NCBI RefSeq assembly: GCF_001661915.1
Contig: NZ_LYWY01000033.1
Span: forward strand, 48,501 to 112,500
Reading direction: 5' to 3'
DNA length: 64,000 bases
Origin: Croceicoccus pelagius
GTDB taxonomy: Bacteria > Pseudomonadota > Alphaproteobacteria > Sphingomonadales > Sphingomonadaceae
Shown here in pieces: positions 51,610 to 61,766 of the stretch. The notes beneath the pieces are model-generated. The model worked only from the letters and a program-made list of their open reading frames with translations, did not search any database and was not told the DNA's origin. The stretch's first letter is position 1, and each line of letters opens with the position of its first letter. A program made the position numbers and the translations under genes.

Positions 51610-54600
51610 GTGGACTTTCACTACCCGTTTGCTTCCTTTGCTCCCCCCGTTCGACCCGCGTCGCGCCTTCGCAAGGCGATCACGGCGGCATACCGACGTT
51701 CCGAACCCGACTGTGTCGAGGCGCTGATCCCGCAGGCCGAATTGCCGGTCGATCTGCGCGCGCCCGTGCGCGACCTGACCGAGAATCTCGTCCGTTCCCT
51801 GCGTAAGAAGGGCCAGCGCGGCGGGGTCGAGGGACTGGTAAAGGAATACTCGCTCTCCAGCCAGGAAGGCGTGGCACTGATGTGCCTTGCCGAGGCCTTG
51901 CTGCGTATTCCCGATGCCGACACGCGCGATGCGCTGATCCGCGACAAGATCGCCAACGGTGACTGGCAGTCGCACCTGGGGCAGGGCCGCCCGCTGTTCG
52001 TCAACGCGGCTACGTGGGGCCTCGTCGTCACGCGCAAGCTGGTGTCGAGTGTCAACGACAAGTCGCTTGCCACCGCTCTGACCCGCGTGATTGCCCGCGC
52101 CGGCGAACCCGTCATCCGCCAGGGCGTCGACATCGCGATGGAACTGATGGGCGAACAGTTCGTGACCGGCGAGACGATCAAGGAGGCGCTGAAGCGCGCC
52201 CGCGTCTATGAAACGAAGGGCTTTTCCTACAGCTACGACATGCTGGGTGAGGCGGCGACGACCGCTTCGGACGCGGATCGGTACTACGCCGACTACGAAC
52301 GCGCGATCCACGCGATCGGCAAGGCTTCGGCAGGGCGCGGCATTCACTCCGGCCCGGGCATCTCGATCAAGCTTTCCGCGCTCTTCCCGCGTTATGCCCG
52401 TTCGCAGGCACACCGCGTGATCGAGGAACTGACGCCCAAGGTGCTGGAACTGGCGAAGCTCGCCAAGTCCTACGACATCGGCCTCAACATCGACGCGGAA
52501 GAGGCCGACCGCCTCGAACTCTCGCTCGACATCCTCGAAGACCTTGCCACCGACGAGGCGCTGGCCGGTTGGGACGGGCTGGGTTTCGTCGTGCAGGCCT
52601 ATGGCAAGCGTTGCCCCTATGTCATCGACTGGCTGGTCGATCTTGCCCGCCGCGCCGATCGCCGCATCATGGTGCGTCTGGTCAAGGGCGCCTACTGGGA
52701 CAGCGAGATCAAGCGCGCGCAAGTCGACGGGCTGGAAGATTTTCCCGTCTTCACGCGCAAGGTCCACACCGACGTGTCATACCTCGCCTGCGCGAAGAAG
52801 CTCCTCGACAACCGTGACGTGTTGTTCCCACAGTTCGCGACGCACAATGCGCAGACGCTGGCCGCGATCTATCACCTTGCCGGGCCCGACTTCAAAATCG
52901 GCGACTGGGAATACCAGTGCCTGCACGGCATGGGTGAGCCGCTTTACGAGGAAGTCGTCGCGGCGAAAAAGCTGAACCGTCCGTGCCGCATCTATGCGCC
53001 GGTCGGCACGCATGAGACGCTGCTGGCCTATCTCGTGCGCCGCCTGCTTGAAAACGGCGCGAACTCAAGCTTCGTGCATCGCATCTGGGACGAGGGCGTT
53101 TCGGTTTCCGACCTTGCCACCGATCCGGTTGAGCAGGCGAAGACGATCGTTCCGCGCGGGTCTTCGCACGATGAAATCCTGAACCCGCGCGACCTCTACC
53201 CCGAACGTCGCAATTCCCGCGGGATCGACTTGTCGAATGAATTCTCGCTCGCCGCGCTGTCGGACAAGCTGGAGCAGTCGGGCCGCGAGATGCCGGTGGC
53301 AGGGCCGATGGTCCCGGGCCTTGGCGTCGAACGCAAGCGGATGCCGGTTCGCAATCCCGCCGACCTGCAGGAGATCGTCGGATACTGCGCCTTTGCCGTC
53401 GAACGCGACGTGCGCCATGCCGCGCGCGAAGCGGCCAAGGGCGAAGCGAAATGGGCCGAAGTTCCGGTCGAGGAACGCGCCGCCTGCCTCGAACGCGCGG
53501 CCGACATGATGGAGGCGGACATGGAACGCCTCATGGGCCTCACCATGCGCGAGGCGGGCAAAAGCGCGGCCAACGCCATCGCCGAAGTGCGCGAGGCGGT
53601 CGACTTCCTGCGCTATTACGCGGTGCAGGCACGCGAGATGTTGGCAGAAGCCGAACCGCTCGGCCCTATCGTCTGCATCAGTCCGTGGAACTTCCCGCTG
53701 GCGATCTTCGTCGGGCAGGCCGTTGCCGCGCTGGTCGCAGGCAACAGCGTTCTGGCCAAGCCTGCCGAGGAAACCCCGCTGATCGCGGCAGAGGCGGTGC
53801 GTCTGCTGCACCGTGCGGGCATTCCCGAAAGCGCACTGCTGTTCCTTCCCGGCGCGGGCGATGTCGGCGCGGCGCTGGTTGCCGCGCCCGAAATCGAGGG
53901 CGTGATGTTCACCGGCTCGACCGAAGTGGCCAAGCTGATCGAAAAGGAACTGGCCACGCGGCTGTCGCGCCACGGCGCGCCGATCCCGCTCATCGCGGAA
54001 ACCGGCGGGCAGAACGCGATGATCGTCGACAGCTCGGCGCTGGCCGAACAGGTCGTCTCCGACGTTATCGGCAGTGCCTTCGACAGCGCGGGGCAGCGTT
54101 GTTCGGCGCTGCGCGTCCTGTGCCTGCAGGAAGAGATCGCCGATCGTCAGCTTGCCATGCTGAGAGGCGCACTCAACGAACTGTGCATCGGCAATACCGA
54201 GATGCTGCACACCGACGTCGGCCCCGTCATCACGCAAGAAGCGCGCGAGATGATCGAGGGCCATGTCGCCCGCATGGAAGAGGCAGGGTGCAAGGTTGAA
54301 CGCGTCGCCCTTCCGCCTGAGACGGAGCGCGGCACGTTCGTTGCTCCCACGATCATCGAGATCGCCTCCATCGACTGGCTGGGCCGCGAGGTCTTTGGCC
54401 CGGTGCTGCACGTCGTGCGCTACAAGCGCCGCGACCTGATGAAGCTGATCGATGCGATCAACGATACCGGATATGGTCTGACATTCGGCCTGCACACGCG
54501 GCTGGATGAGACGATCAGGCAGGTGACCGACCGGATCGAGGTCGGCAACGTCTATGTCAATCGCAACACCATCGGCGCGATTGTCGGCGTGCAGCCTTTC

Positions 54601-55122
54601 GGCGGCTGCGGGCTGTCGGGGACGGGTCCGAAAGCGGGCGGTCCGCTCTATCTGGGCCGCCTCGTCCGTACCGGTGCCAAGGTCGCGCTTCCCGATGCGC
54701 CGGTCGAACTGCCGGGACCGGTGGGCGAGAAGAACGTCTATGAACTGAAACCGCGCGGCGAAGTGCTCGTCGTGCCCAGCACGCGGGACGGGTTGGTGAA
54801 GCAGCTGATGACCGTGCTTTCGGCTGGCGGCAGCGCGGCGATCCTTGCGGGCGAACACATGCGCGACATCGTGGTGCCCGACGGGCTGTCGGTCCGCTGG
54901 CTGGACGTGCTGCCCGACGATTGCCGCTGGGGCGCTGCCCTGATCGAGACTCCCGATACCGACACGCTGGGCAATATCGCGGCGATGGGCGGCCAGATCC
55001 CGCTGCTTCAGGCACCGGGCCCCGATGGCCATTACCACCGCGAATGGTTGCTGGAAGAAGTCTCGACCTCGACCAACACCACGGCGGCGGGCGGCAATGC
55101 GAGCCTGATGGCGCTCGCTTGA
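51610..55122 (+). CDS. putA: bifunctional proline dehydrogenase / glutamate-gamma-semialdehyde dehydrogenase
   Basis: 1170 residues. Dehydrogenase half: MVRLVKGAYWDSEIKRAQVD, ATHNAQTLAA, YQCLHGMGEPLY and RIYAPVGTHETLLAYLVRRL. Aldehyde-dehydrogenase half: CISPWNFPLAIFVGQAVAAL and the catalytic Cys in AGQRCSALRVL; a conserved C-terminal extension follows. There is no N-terminal ribbon-helix-helix, so it does not self-repress; PutR does the job. GTG 51610 has GAGAAGG eight bases upstream; an ATG at 51535 would add 25 non-family residues. Confidence 0.96.
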   Translation: MDFHYPFASFAPPVRPASRLRKAITAAYRRSEPDCVEALIPQAELPVDLRAPVRDLTENLVRSLRKKGQRGGVEGLVKEYSLSSQEGVALMCLAEALLRIPDADTRDALIRDKIANGDWQSHLGQGRPLFVNAATWGLVVTRKLVSSVNDKSLATALTRVIARAGEPVIRQGVDIAMELMGEQFVTGETIKEALKRARVYETKGFSYSYDMLGEAATTASDADRYYADYERAIHAIGKASAGRGIHSGPGISIKLSALFPRYARSQAHRVIEELTPKVLELAKLAKSYDIGLNIDAEEADRLELSLDILEDLATDEALAGWDGLGFVVQAYGKRCPYVIDWLVDLARRADRRIMVRLVKGAYWDSEIKRAQVDGLEDFPVFTRKVHTDVSYLACAKKLLDNRDVLFPQFATHNAQTLAAIYHLAGPDFKIGDWEYQCLHGMGEPLYEEVVAAKKLNRPCRIYAPVGTHETLLAYLVRRLLENGANSSFVHRIWDEGVSVSDLATDPVEQAKTIVPRGSSHDEILNPRDLYPERRNSRGIDLSNEFSLAALSDKLEQSGREMPVAGPMVPGLGVERKRMPVRNPADLQEIVGYCAFAVERDVRHAAREAAKGEAKWAEVPVEERAACLERAADMMEADMERLMGLTMREAGKSAANAIAEVREAVDFLRYYAVQAREMLAEAEPLGPIVCISPWNFPLAIFVGQAVAALVAGNSVLAKPAEETPLIAAEAVRLLHRAGIPESALLFLPGAGDVGAALVAAPEIEGVMFTGSTEVAKLIEKELATRLSRHGAPIPLIAETGGQNAMIVDSSALAEQVVSDVIGSAFDSAGQRCSALRVLCLQEEIADRQLAMLRGALNELCIGNTEMLHTDVGPVITQEAREMIEGHVARMEEAGCKVERVALPPETERGTFVAPTIIEIASIDWLGREVFGPVLHVVRYKRRDLMKLIDAINDTGYGLTFGLHTRLDETIRQVTDRIEVGNVYVNRNTIGAIVGVQPFGGCGLSGTGPKAGGPLYLGRLVRTGAKVALPDAPVELPGPVGEKNVYELKPRGEVLVVPSTRDGLVKQLMTVLSAGGSAAILAGEHMRDIVVPDGLSVRWLDVLPDDCRWGAALIETPDTDTLGNIAAMGGQIPLLQAPGPDGHYHREWLLEEVSTSTNTTAAGGNASLMALA

Positions 55123-55132
55123 TCTTGATGGC

Positions 55133-55648
55133 CTAGGTATTGAGCCCCTTCAGCGCGGCGAAGGGGTTCTCCTTCTCCGGCTCTTCCAGGCCGACCTCGG
55201 TGCGGATACGTTCCGCATCGGGGCCGGTCGCGAAGGGATCGATGGCCAGCGCAAGGCTCTGCGCTACGGCCTCGCCGACGTCGAAACGGTCGCCCGAATA
55301 GGTGATTTCGTCACAATCGCTGGCGTCAAGCTCGATTTCCTCGTCCGGTGCGCTTGCCTCGCCCTCGGGGACGAAGCGGAAAAGCAGCGGTTCGTCGATC
55401 TCGGCAGGAAGGTCCTCGCCCGAAATGGCGCAGGACTGCACGATGGATGCCTGAAGGCGGCCCGTCGCGGTAACGACCATGCCGTCCTTTTCGAGCACGA
55501 CGCTGGCGTCGAGCGATTCGACGCTGACAAGGCCGAAGCGTTCGGCCAGCCGGTCGCGTTCTGCCGCGTCGGCGGTCACCACGATCTCGCGCCCCTGCGC
55601 CTGGCCGACGGAGACCCAGCGGGAAAGTTCGGACAGTTCATGGGTCAT
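55133..55648 (-). CDS. DUF177 protein (YceD-like)
   Basis: 171 residues with the family pattern of QSCAISGEDLPAEIDEPLLF and the C-terminal NPFAALKGL. In most bacteria YceD precedes rpmF; here it pairs with the ubiquinol-cytochrome c chaperone, as in other alphaproteobacteria. Function: implicated in 23S rRNA or ribosome assembly. It overlaps the chaperone gene (ATGA). Confidence 0.9.
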   Translation of the reverse strand: MTHELSELSRWVSVGQAQGREIVVTADAAERDRLAERFGLVSVESLDASVVLEKDGMVVTATGRLQASIVQSCAISGEDLPAEIDEPLLFRFVPEGEASAPDEEIELDASDCDEITYSGDRFDVGEAVAQSLALAIDPFATGPDAERIRTEVGLEEPEKENPFAALKGLNT

Positions 55649-56157
55649 CGCGTGATCTCCCCTGCAAGTAGCTTTTCGAAAGGAGTCGCCGAAATGTCGG
55701 CGTGCAAGGCGCGCAAGCCCTCGGCCAGCGGCAGGGCACTGCCCGCGCCATCGTTCCGCGTCACGTTACGCTCCGCCGCCTCGGCAAGATCCGCGTCCGT
55801 GCCGTCCAGCCCGTCCTTGTAGGCCCCGATCCGCCCGCCGAGCGCAGAGACCAGCTTGCCCATCGACTTGCCGACGACAAGATCGCCCACGCCCGCTTCG
55901 CGCAGCTGGCCATCCATGTCGTCGATGAAAAGCTCGGTCAGCCGCGCCGCGGCCTCTACGTCACCTTCTTCGTTCAGGCGGATGATGACGAGTGCGGTTG
56001 CCGCCGTCACCATGTCGAACCGGCCTTCGACGGTATCCGCAACATCGCGCATCGCGTACCAGTGCGGCTCGCGCGCGATTTCGACGATCCGGTGCCACAG
56101 CTTCGTCAGGTCGCCTTCGCGCGGTCGCCCGAAGATCCGGTCCAGCAGTCGCAACAT
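55645..56157 (-). CDS. ubiquinol-cytochrome c chaperone (CBP3/UQCC1 family)
   Basis: 170 residues from ATG 56157, which has TGGAG seven bases upstream; an ATG 42 bases further is less likely. Conserved block: LWHRIVEIAREPHWYAMRDV and LTELFIDDMDGQLREAGVGD. The family helps assemble cytochrome b of complex III. Head-to-head with bamE. Confidence 0.92.
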   Translation of the reverse strand: MLRLLDRIFGRPREGDLTKLWHRIVEIAREPHWYAMRDVADTVEGRFDMVTAATALVIIRLNEEGDVEAAARLTELFIDDMDGQLREAGVGDLVVGKSMGKLVSALGGRIGAYKDGLDGTDADLAEAAERNVTRNDGAGSALPLAEGLRALHADISATPFEKLLAGEITR

Positions 56158-56371
56158 CGAAACGCTCCATTCACGCCGCGCACCCGCACGGTCATTCATC
56201 CAAGATTAAACCCGCAAGGCCCAAGCGCCAAGCGCTCGAACCGCCGGGGCGGGCACCCTTAAGTTCACAGGGACTGTGCCCGGCGCCTTGTGCGCGCGGC
56301 GCACTGACACTAAGGCTTCGTGCGAAGATATAGGCACACCGTGCGATTGGCGAAAGGCGCGTAGGAACACA

Positions 56372-56872
56372 ATGGCGACGAACCGCAGCGAGAAGACTGT
56401 TTCCGTGCTGAAGATCGCGGCTTTCGCGGCCCTGACGCCGATGCTGCTGGCGGGCTGCACGTCGATCAAGGATCGTCGCGGCTATGTCATGGACCAGGCG
56501 TTGACCACCGCGATCACGCCGGGTCTCGACAATCGCCAGTCGGTCGAAGGCACACTGGGCCAGCCCAGCTTCGCCAGCCAGTTCGGCGATCCGGTCTATT
56601 ACTACGTTTCCAGCACGACCGAACAGCGCGTGTTCGGCCAGCCCGAGATCGAGGGTCACGAAGTGCTGAAGGTCGCATTCGATGCGGCCGGTAACGTGTC
56701 GTCGGTGACGACGGCGGGCATGGACGACGTACGCGACATCAACCCCGACGGCGACAAGACGCCGACCCTGGGCCGCGACCGCGGCTTCCTCGAAGACCTG
56801 TTCGGCAACATCGGCGCGGTCGGTGCCGGCGGCATGGGCGGCGGGGTCGGCGGGGGAACGAACGGCAGCTGA
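56372..56872 (+). CDS. bamE: outer-membrane assembly lipoprotein BamE
   Basis: 166 residues. Lipobox LLAGC; the BamE fold is shown by TTAITPGLDNRQSVEGTLGQ, PVYYYVSSTTEQRVFGQP and VLKVAFDAAGNVSSV. The tail is Gly-rich. It is the small lipoprotein of the BAM complex. AGGA six bases before ATG 56372. Alphaproteobacterial BamE is usually beside the chaperone gene, as here. Confidence 0.93.
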   Translation: MATNRSEKTVSVLKIAAFAALTPMLLAGCTSIKDRRGYVMDQALTTAITPGLDNRQSVEGTLGQPSFASQFGDPVYYYVSSTTEQRVFGQPEIEGHEVLKVAFDAAGNVSSVTTAGMDDVRDINPDGDKTPTLGRDRGFLEDLFGNIGAVGAGGMGGGVGGGTNGS

Positions 56873-56928
56873 GGCAGGCCGAACCCGTTCGATATTGAAC
56901 CCTCGTGCCGCGATCCCATATCGCGGCC

Positions 56929-57516
56929 ATGGACGGAAATTCACATCATCATTCGGCCCACGGGCTCACCCCGTGGCACGGCACCACCATCATCGGCGTG
57001 AAGCGCGGCGGCAAGACCGTCGTCGCCGGTGACGGGCAGGTTTCCATGGGCAATACCGTGATGAAGCCCAACGCCCGCAAGGTACGCCGCCTTGGCGAAG
57101 GCGGCCCGGAAAAGGGCAAGGTCATCGCCGGGTTCGCTGGCGCGACCGCCGATGCCTTCACCCTGTTCGACAGGCTTGAACGCAAGCTTGAACAGTATCG
57201 CGGCCAGCTGATGCGCGCCGCGGTGGAACTGGCCAAGGACTGGCGTACCGACAAGTATCTGCGCAACCTCGAGGCGCTGATGATCGTGGCGGACAAGGAC
57301 GTCCTCCTCGTCATCACCGGTAACGGTGACGTGCTGGAACCCGAAGGCGGGATCACGGCGATCGGGTCGGGCGGAAACTACGCCCTGTCCGCCGCACGCG
57401 CGCTGGTCGACTACGAGGACGATCCCGAAACGATCGCCCGGAAGGCGATGAAGGTCGCCGCCGATATCTGCGTCTTCACGAATGACAACGTGACGCTCGA
57501 ATCCGTCGAATCCTGA
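56929..57516 (+). CDS. hslV: ATP-dependent protease peptidase HslV
   Basis: 195 residues. The mature catalytic Thr is in [14 protein letters not shown], with [13 protein letters not shown] and [13 protein letters not shown] following. The gene encodes about 18 residues before the catalytic Thr, including a His triplet, so removal of a propeptide is expected; this is usual in alphaproteobacteria, unlike E. coli. ATG 56929 is the nearest sensible start; a GTG at 56905 is also possible. Confidence 0.96.
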   Translation: MDGNSHHHSAHGLTPWHGTTIIGVKRGGKTVVAGDGQVSMGNTVMKPNARKVRRLGEGGPEKGKVIAGFAGATADAFTLFDRLERKLEQYRGQLMRAAVELAKDWRTDKYLRNLEALMIVADKDVLLVITGNGDVLEPEGGITAIGSGGNYALSAARALVDYEDDPETIARKAMKVAADICVFTNDNVTLESVES

Positions 57517-57530
57517 TCGAAAAGACAATC

Positions 57531-58829
57531 ATGAAAAACCTGACCCCCAAGGCCATCGTCGCCGCGCTCGATGAACACATCGTCGGCCAGAAGGACGCCA
57601 AGCGCGCCGTTGCCGTTGCCCTGCGAAACCGCTGGCGCCGTCAGCGTCTGAAGGACGAACTGCGCGACGAGGTCACGCCCAAGAATATCCTGATGATCGG
57701 CCCCACCGGCTGCGGCAAGACGGAGATCAGCCGCCGGCTGGCCAAGCTTGCCGACGCGCCTTTCGTGAAGGTCGAAGCGACCAAGTTCACCGAGGTTGGC
57801 TATGTCGGCCGCGACGTCGAACAGATCGCCCGCGATCTGGCCGAAGAAGCGATCCGGCTGGAGAAGGACCGCCGCCGCGAGGCCGTTCGTGAGGCGGCCA
57901 GTGCCGCGGCGATGAAGCGGTTGCTCGACGCGCTTGTCGGCGATTCCGCCAGCGAGGCGACGCGCGAAAGCTTCCGCCAGCGCGTGGTCGACAACCACCT
58001 CAACGACAAGGAGATCGAGATTGAGGTGGAGGACACGCCCAATCCCTCGATGGAGATCCCCGGCCTTGGCGGCAATGTCGGCATGATCAACCTGTCCGAC
58101 ATGATGGGCAAGGCGTTCGGCGGGGCCAAGATGAAACGCCGCAAGCTGACCGTGGCGCAGGCCTGGGACAAACTGGTCGACGAGGAATCCGAAAAGCGGA
58201 TGGACCAGGACGACGTTGCCCGCGTCGCGCTGCAGAACGCGGAAACCAACGGCATCGTCTTCCTGGATGAGATCGACAAGATCGCCGTGTCGGACGTTCG
58301 CGGCGGTTCGGTTTCGCGCGAAGGCGTGCAGCGCGACCTGTTGCCGCTGATCGAGGGGACGACGGTGGCCACCAAGTACGGCCCGATGAAGACCGATCAC
58401 ATCCTCTTCATCGCATCCGGCGCGTTCCACGTGTCCAAGCCTAGCGACATGCTGCCCGAGCTTCAGGGCCGGTTGCCGATCCGCGTCGAACTGCGCGCGT
58501 TGACCGAGGAAGACTTCATCCGCATCCTGTCGGAAACGCGGGCGAACCTTGTCGAACAGTACAAGGCCCTGATCGCGACGGAAGAAGTCACCCTGGACTT
58601 CCAGCCCGACGCGATCCGCGAAATCGCCGCGACAGCGGCGCGCGTGAACGAAAGCGTCGAGAACATCGGCGCCCGCCGCCTGCAGACGGTAATGGAAAAG
58701 CTGCTGGAAGAAGTCAGCTTCGACGCCGAGGAACGCACCGGCACGACCGTCACGATCGACGAAAAGTACGTGCGCGACAAGCTGGGCGAACTGGCCGGCG
58801 ACGCGGACCTGTCGAAGTATATCCTCTGA
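57531..58829 (+). CDS. hslU: ATP-dependent protease ATPase HslU
   Basis: 432 residues. Walker [10 protein letters not shown], Walker B FLDEIDK, the GYVGRD pore loop and the C-terminal tail DLSKYIL that docks into HslV. The intermediate I-domain (about 110-240) is shorter than in E. coli. It unfolds substrates for HslV, 15 bases downstream of it. Confidence 0.98.
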   Translation: MKNLTPKAIVAALDEHIVGQKDAKRAVAVALRNRWRRQRLKDELRDEVTPKNILMIGPTGCGKTEISRRLAKLADAPFVKVEATKFTEVGYVGRDVEQIARDLAEEAIRLEKDRRREAVREAASAAAMKRLLDALVGDSASEATRESFRQRVVDNHLNDKEIEIEVEDTPNPSMEIPGLGGNVGMINLSDMMGKAFGGAKMKRRKLTVAQAWDKLVDEESEKRMDQDDVARVALQNAETNGIVFLDEIDKIAVSDVRGGSVSREGVQRDLLPLIEGTTVATKYGPMKTDHILFIASGAFHVSKPSDMLPELQGRLPIRVELRALTEEDFIRILSETRANLVEQYKALIATEEVTLDFQPDAIREIAATAARVNESVENIGARRLQTVMEKLLEEVSFDAEERTGTTVTIDEKYVRDKLGELAGDADLSKYIL

Positions 58830-58837
58830 TCGCTAAC

Positions 58838-58871
58838 GCGCCGGTCGCGGAGCGACCGCTTCCGGCGCTTT
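58838..58871 (+). terminator. likely terminator of hslVU
   Basis: Stem GCGCCGG/CCGGCGC (58838-58844 with 58862-58868) enclosing a second stem GGTCGC/GCGACC, followed by TTTCGT. It starts nine bases after the hslU stop; the T tract is short. Confidence 0.55.
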
Positions 58872-59034
58872 CGTGCCGCGGCCATCCACAGCTGCAACAT
58901 GGTTTCACGCCGAACCGTTTTTCGGTTGCGATGGCGGTCAACCCGCGGACTCGCTCCTGTGTAAAAGTAATGTTACCCAATGCGTAACGCGGCTCTTGGG
59001 ACTCGAGTCGCGCAGCATACGGGACGATGCTTAC

Positions 59035-59385
59035 ATGGACGGTCGCACTGGTCAGGTCGGAACGATCCTGTCCGAAGCAAGGCTTCGGCAGGGCCTTACT
59101 CTTGCCGATATTGCTTCCTCTACCAAGGTTTCGACGCGCTATTTAAAAGCGCTCGAACACGACGCATTTTCCGAACTTCCCAGCAAGATCCACGCGCTCG
59201 GCTTTGCCCGCGCCTTTGCGAATTGCGTTTGCATCGACGCGGACGAGATTGCCGATGCCGTGCGTGCGTGCCTGAATAAGTCGGGCGACGGGCAGGGCGC
59301 GTCGGACATCCGCCACGAACGCAAGCGCCGGGGCCGTCCCGTCGCCAACATGATCGGAGCGGCGCGGTCCTTCTTCTCGCTCTGA
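59035..59385 (+). CDS. RodZ-like helix-turn-helix protein, soluble short form
   Basis: 116 residues. One HTH_25-type domain: VGTILSEARLRQGLTLADIA, then SSTKVSTRYLKALEHDAFSE and KIHALGFARAFANCV, the pattern of the RodZ cytoplasmic N-terminus. There is no membrane helix or periplasmic domain, so it is much shorter than RodZ. A basic C-terminus (RHERKRRGRPVANMIG). It may be a regulator related to RodZ. ATG 59035 is chosen; upstream frame lacks family sequence. Confidence 0.75.
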   Translation: MDGRTGQVGTILSEARLRQGLTLADIASSTKVSTRYLKALEHDAFSELPSKIHALGFARAFANCVCIDADEIADAVRACLNKSGDGQGASDIRHERKRRGRPVANMIGAARSFFSL

Positions 59386-59418
59386 CGCGAGCGTTTCGAA
59401 AAAATTTTCCTACATCCG

Positions 59419-59450
59419 ACGGCGGCGTCATGATGGGCGCCGTTCTTTCC
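59419..59450 (+). terminator. terminator of the RodZ-like gene
   Basis: ACGGCG (59419-59424) pairs with CGCCGT (59438-59443), 13-base loop, then TCTTTCC. Moderate. Confidence 0.45.
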
Positions 59451-59537
59451 TGTCGTCGATCCTGCCGCTGACCTGTCACCCAAGCTGGTCGTGTGCGAAA
59501 CCCGCCTAGGCCGCGGCTTTGCGATGTGGCGCGAGTG

Positions 59538-59565
59538 GGTGACAGGGTGTCACCTTTGTCACCCG
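59538..59565. repeat. TGTCACC repeat cluster
   Basis: GGTGACA-GGG-TGTCACC is a perfect 7-bp hairpin (59538-59554); TGTCACCC recurs just after it (59558-59565) and CTGTCACCC about 65 bases before it. It lies between the converging RodZ-like and SulP genes. Confidence 0.4.
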
Positions 59566-59614
59566 CTGCAAACCCGATCGGTGCGGAGACCCAGGTTCAC
59601 TGAGGGGCCCAGAC

Positions 59615-61105
59615 TCAATGAGGGGCCAGCCCGATTTCCACCCCGGTCTTGTCGGTCAGCGCGAACTTGTCGACCAGGTCCGCGCTTGCCGTGTTCAGCC
59701 CGACAACCTGAACGCTGCGCCCATGGCGGCGCATACGTTCCACCACCTTGTCCAGCGCGCCGACGGCCGAAATGTCCCAGAAATGCGCGGCGGTCACGTC
59801 GATGACCACGTGCATCGCCGCGTCCTCGTACTGGCCTTCGGGGCCCAATGCCTTTTCGAACCGGTTGACCGAGGCGAAGAAGATCTGGCCTTCGACCTTG
59901 TAGATCGCCTTGTCGCCTTCGCGGACACGCACCACCGAGAACATGCGCTGGACCTTGCCGGCGAAGAAGATGCCTGACAGCAGCACGCCCGAAAGCACGC
60001 CGATCGACAAGTCGTGCGTCGCCACGACCATGACGACCGTCGTCACCATGACGACAGAGGACGGCCAGGGGTGCTTGCGAAGGTTCGGGATCGAGTTCCA
60101 CGAGAACGTGCCGATCGAGACCATGATCATGACGGCGACCAGCGCGGGCATCGGGATCTGACCAACATAGGGGCCAAGCGCCGCCAGAAGGATCAGCAGC
60201 GTGACGCCTGCGGTCAGTGTCGAAAGGCGCGTGCGGCCCCCGCTCGTCACGTTGATGACCGACTGTCCGATCATCGCGCAGCCGCCCATGCCGCCGACCA
60301 GAGAGGCGCCGATATTCGCCACGCCCTGGCCCCAGCATTCGCGGCGCTTGTTGGAATCGGTGTGCGTCATGTCGTCCACGATCTGCGCCGTAAGCAGCGA
60401 TTCCAGCAGACCGACCGCCGCCATCGCCGCCGAATAGGGCGCGATGATCTGCAGCGTTTCCCACGTCAGCGGGACGTTGGGCAGGACGAGGCTGGGCAGG
60501 CCTTGCGGCAGGTCGCCCATGTCGCCAACGGTAAAGACCGGCAGGCCCAGCGGAATGGAGATTGCCGAGAGCACGATGATCGCGACCAGCGGCGAAGGCA
60601 CCGCCTTGGTTACGCGCGGCAACAGGTAGATGATCGCGAGGCCGCCCAGCACCATGGCGTAAGTATGCCAGGTCACGTTCGTCAGCTGCGGCAGCTGCGC
60701 CATGAAAATCAGGATGGCGAGCGCGTTGACGAAGCCGGTGATGACCGAACGGGAGACGAACTGCATCAGGAGGTCGAGCCGCAGGACCGATGCGATGATC
60801 TGGAACAGGCCCATCAGGATCGTCGCGGCAAACAGGTATTCCACCCCGTGATCGCGCACCAGCGGCACGACCAGCACGGCAACCGCCGCCGTCGCCGCCG
60901 AGATCATGCCCGGACGGCCGCCGGTGAACGAGATGATGATCGCGATGGCGACCGAGGCATAAAGGCCCACGCGTGGATCGACGCCCGCGATTATCGAGAA
61001 GCCGATCGCCTCGGGAATGAGGGCAAGGGCGACGACGATACCGGCAAGGACATCGGCACGAATGTTCGAGAACCAGTCGCGCTTCAACGCTCCGGGCTGG
61101 GTCAT
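59615..61105 (-). CDS. SulP-family anion transporter with STAS domain
   Basis: 496 residues. About eleven helices with SulP landmarks ([57 protein letters not shown]), then a C-terminal STAS domain (about 395-490; [11 protein letters not shown]). Substrate may be sulfate, bicarbonate or another anion. ATG 61105 with GGAAAG upstream; a longer frame upstream is not family-like. An 18-base duplication sits at the stop codon. Confidence 0.93.
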   Translation of the reverse strand: MTQPGALKRDWFSNIRADVLAGIVVALALIPEAIGFSIIAGVDPRVGLYASVAIAIIISFTGGRPGMISAATAAVAVLVVPLVRDHGVEYLFAATILMGLFQIIASVLRLDLLMQFVSRSVITGFVNALAILIFMAQLPQLTNVTWHTYAMVLGGLAIIYLLPRVTKAVPSPLVAIIVLSAISIPLGLPVFTVGDMGDLPQGLPSLVLPNVPLTWETLQIIAPYSAAMAAVGLLESLLTAQIVDDMTHTDSNKRRECWGQGVANIGASLVGGMGGCAMIGQSVINVTSGGRTRLSTLTAGVTLLILLAALGPYVGQIPMPALVAVMIMVSIGTFSWNSIPNLRKHPWPSSVVMVTTVVMVVATHDLSIGVLSGVLLSGIFFAGKVQRMFSVVRVREGDKAIYKVEGQIFFASVNRFEKALGPEGQYEDAAMHVVIDVTAAHFWDISAVGALDKVVERMRRHGRSVQVVGLNTASADLVDKFALTDKTGVEIGLAPH

Positions 61106-61301
61106 GGGCTCAGCTTTCCACTGTGTCTTCTTCAGGAGAGGCGGGCGCGTCCCGCCTTCATGTTGCGCCTGCGAACTGCCCGCTTGTCCGCCGTTTGGCA
61201 AGCCCCGCCCGGGACGCGGGACGAATTGCGTGTCCTTGGGGTCACGGGTGGGGTAGCCTCGCGCGCCGGCCACGAGTCGGCGAAGTTTGGGGGTAGATGA
61301 C

Positions 61302-61706
61302 ATGAAGAAGATGGCCACTATCGTCGCGGTCCTTGCCTTGGCCGCGTGCAATGACACTGCAAGCGAACCGCCCGTTGTCGAAGAGACCATGACCGCCGAA
61401 CCGGTCGAGGCAGCCGCGATGGGCGTCGACGGCAATCCTTCGTGGGGCAAGTACAAGGTGACCGCCGGCGACGGCACGACTTACGATTACGACGTGCGCG
61501 AAGACGGTACTTATACAGCCGTTGGCAGCGATGGTTCGAACGTCACCGGTACCTGGACCGAGGCCACGCCCGGTGCATGGTGCGAAACCCCCGAAGGCGG
61601 GGAAGAGGCTTGCTACACCGAAACGATGAACGAGGACGGCACCTGGACTGCGACCAGCAATGCCGATCCGGCGAATGTCGCGACAGTCGAACGGGTCGAG
61701 GGCTGA
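61302..61706 (+). CDS. small lipoprotein of unknown function
   Basis: 134 residues. Lipobox VLALAAC; mature part acidic with a C-terminal module YDYDVREDGTYTAVGSDGSN then VTGTWTEATPG and ACYTETMNEDGTW, repeated beta-like strands. Two Cys in GAWCETPEGGEEACY may pair. No family recognised. Confidence 0.75.
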   Translation: MKKMATIVAVLALAACNDTASEPPVVEETMTAEPVEAAAMGVDGNPSWGKYKVTAGDGTTYDYDVREDGTYTAVGSDGSNVTGTWTEATPGAWCETPEGGEEACYTETMNEDGTWTATSNADPANVATVERVEG

Positions 61707-61766
61707 TCTTTACAAACGCCGTGGGTTGCGTTGGCTCACGGCGTCGTTTCCTGACAAGGGGGCGCA

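Noticed and set aside
60014..61300. Plus-strand frame of about 430 codons opposite the SulP gene
   Set aside because: Arg/Asp/His-rich antisense sequence with no homology pattern.
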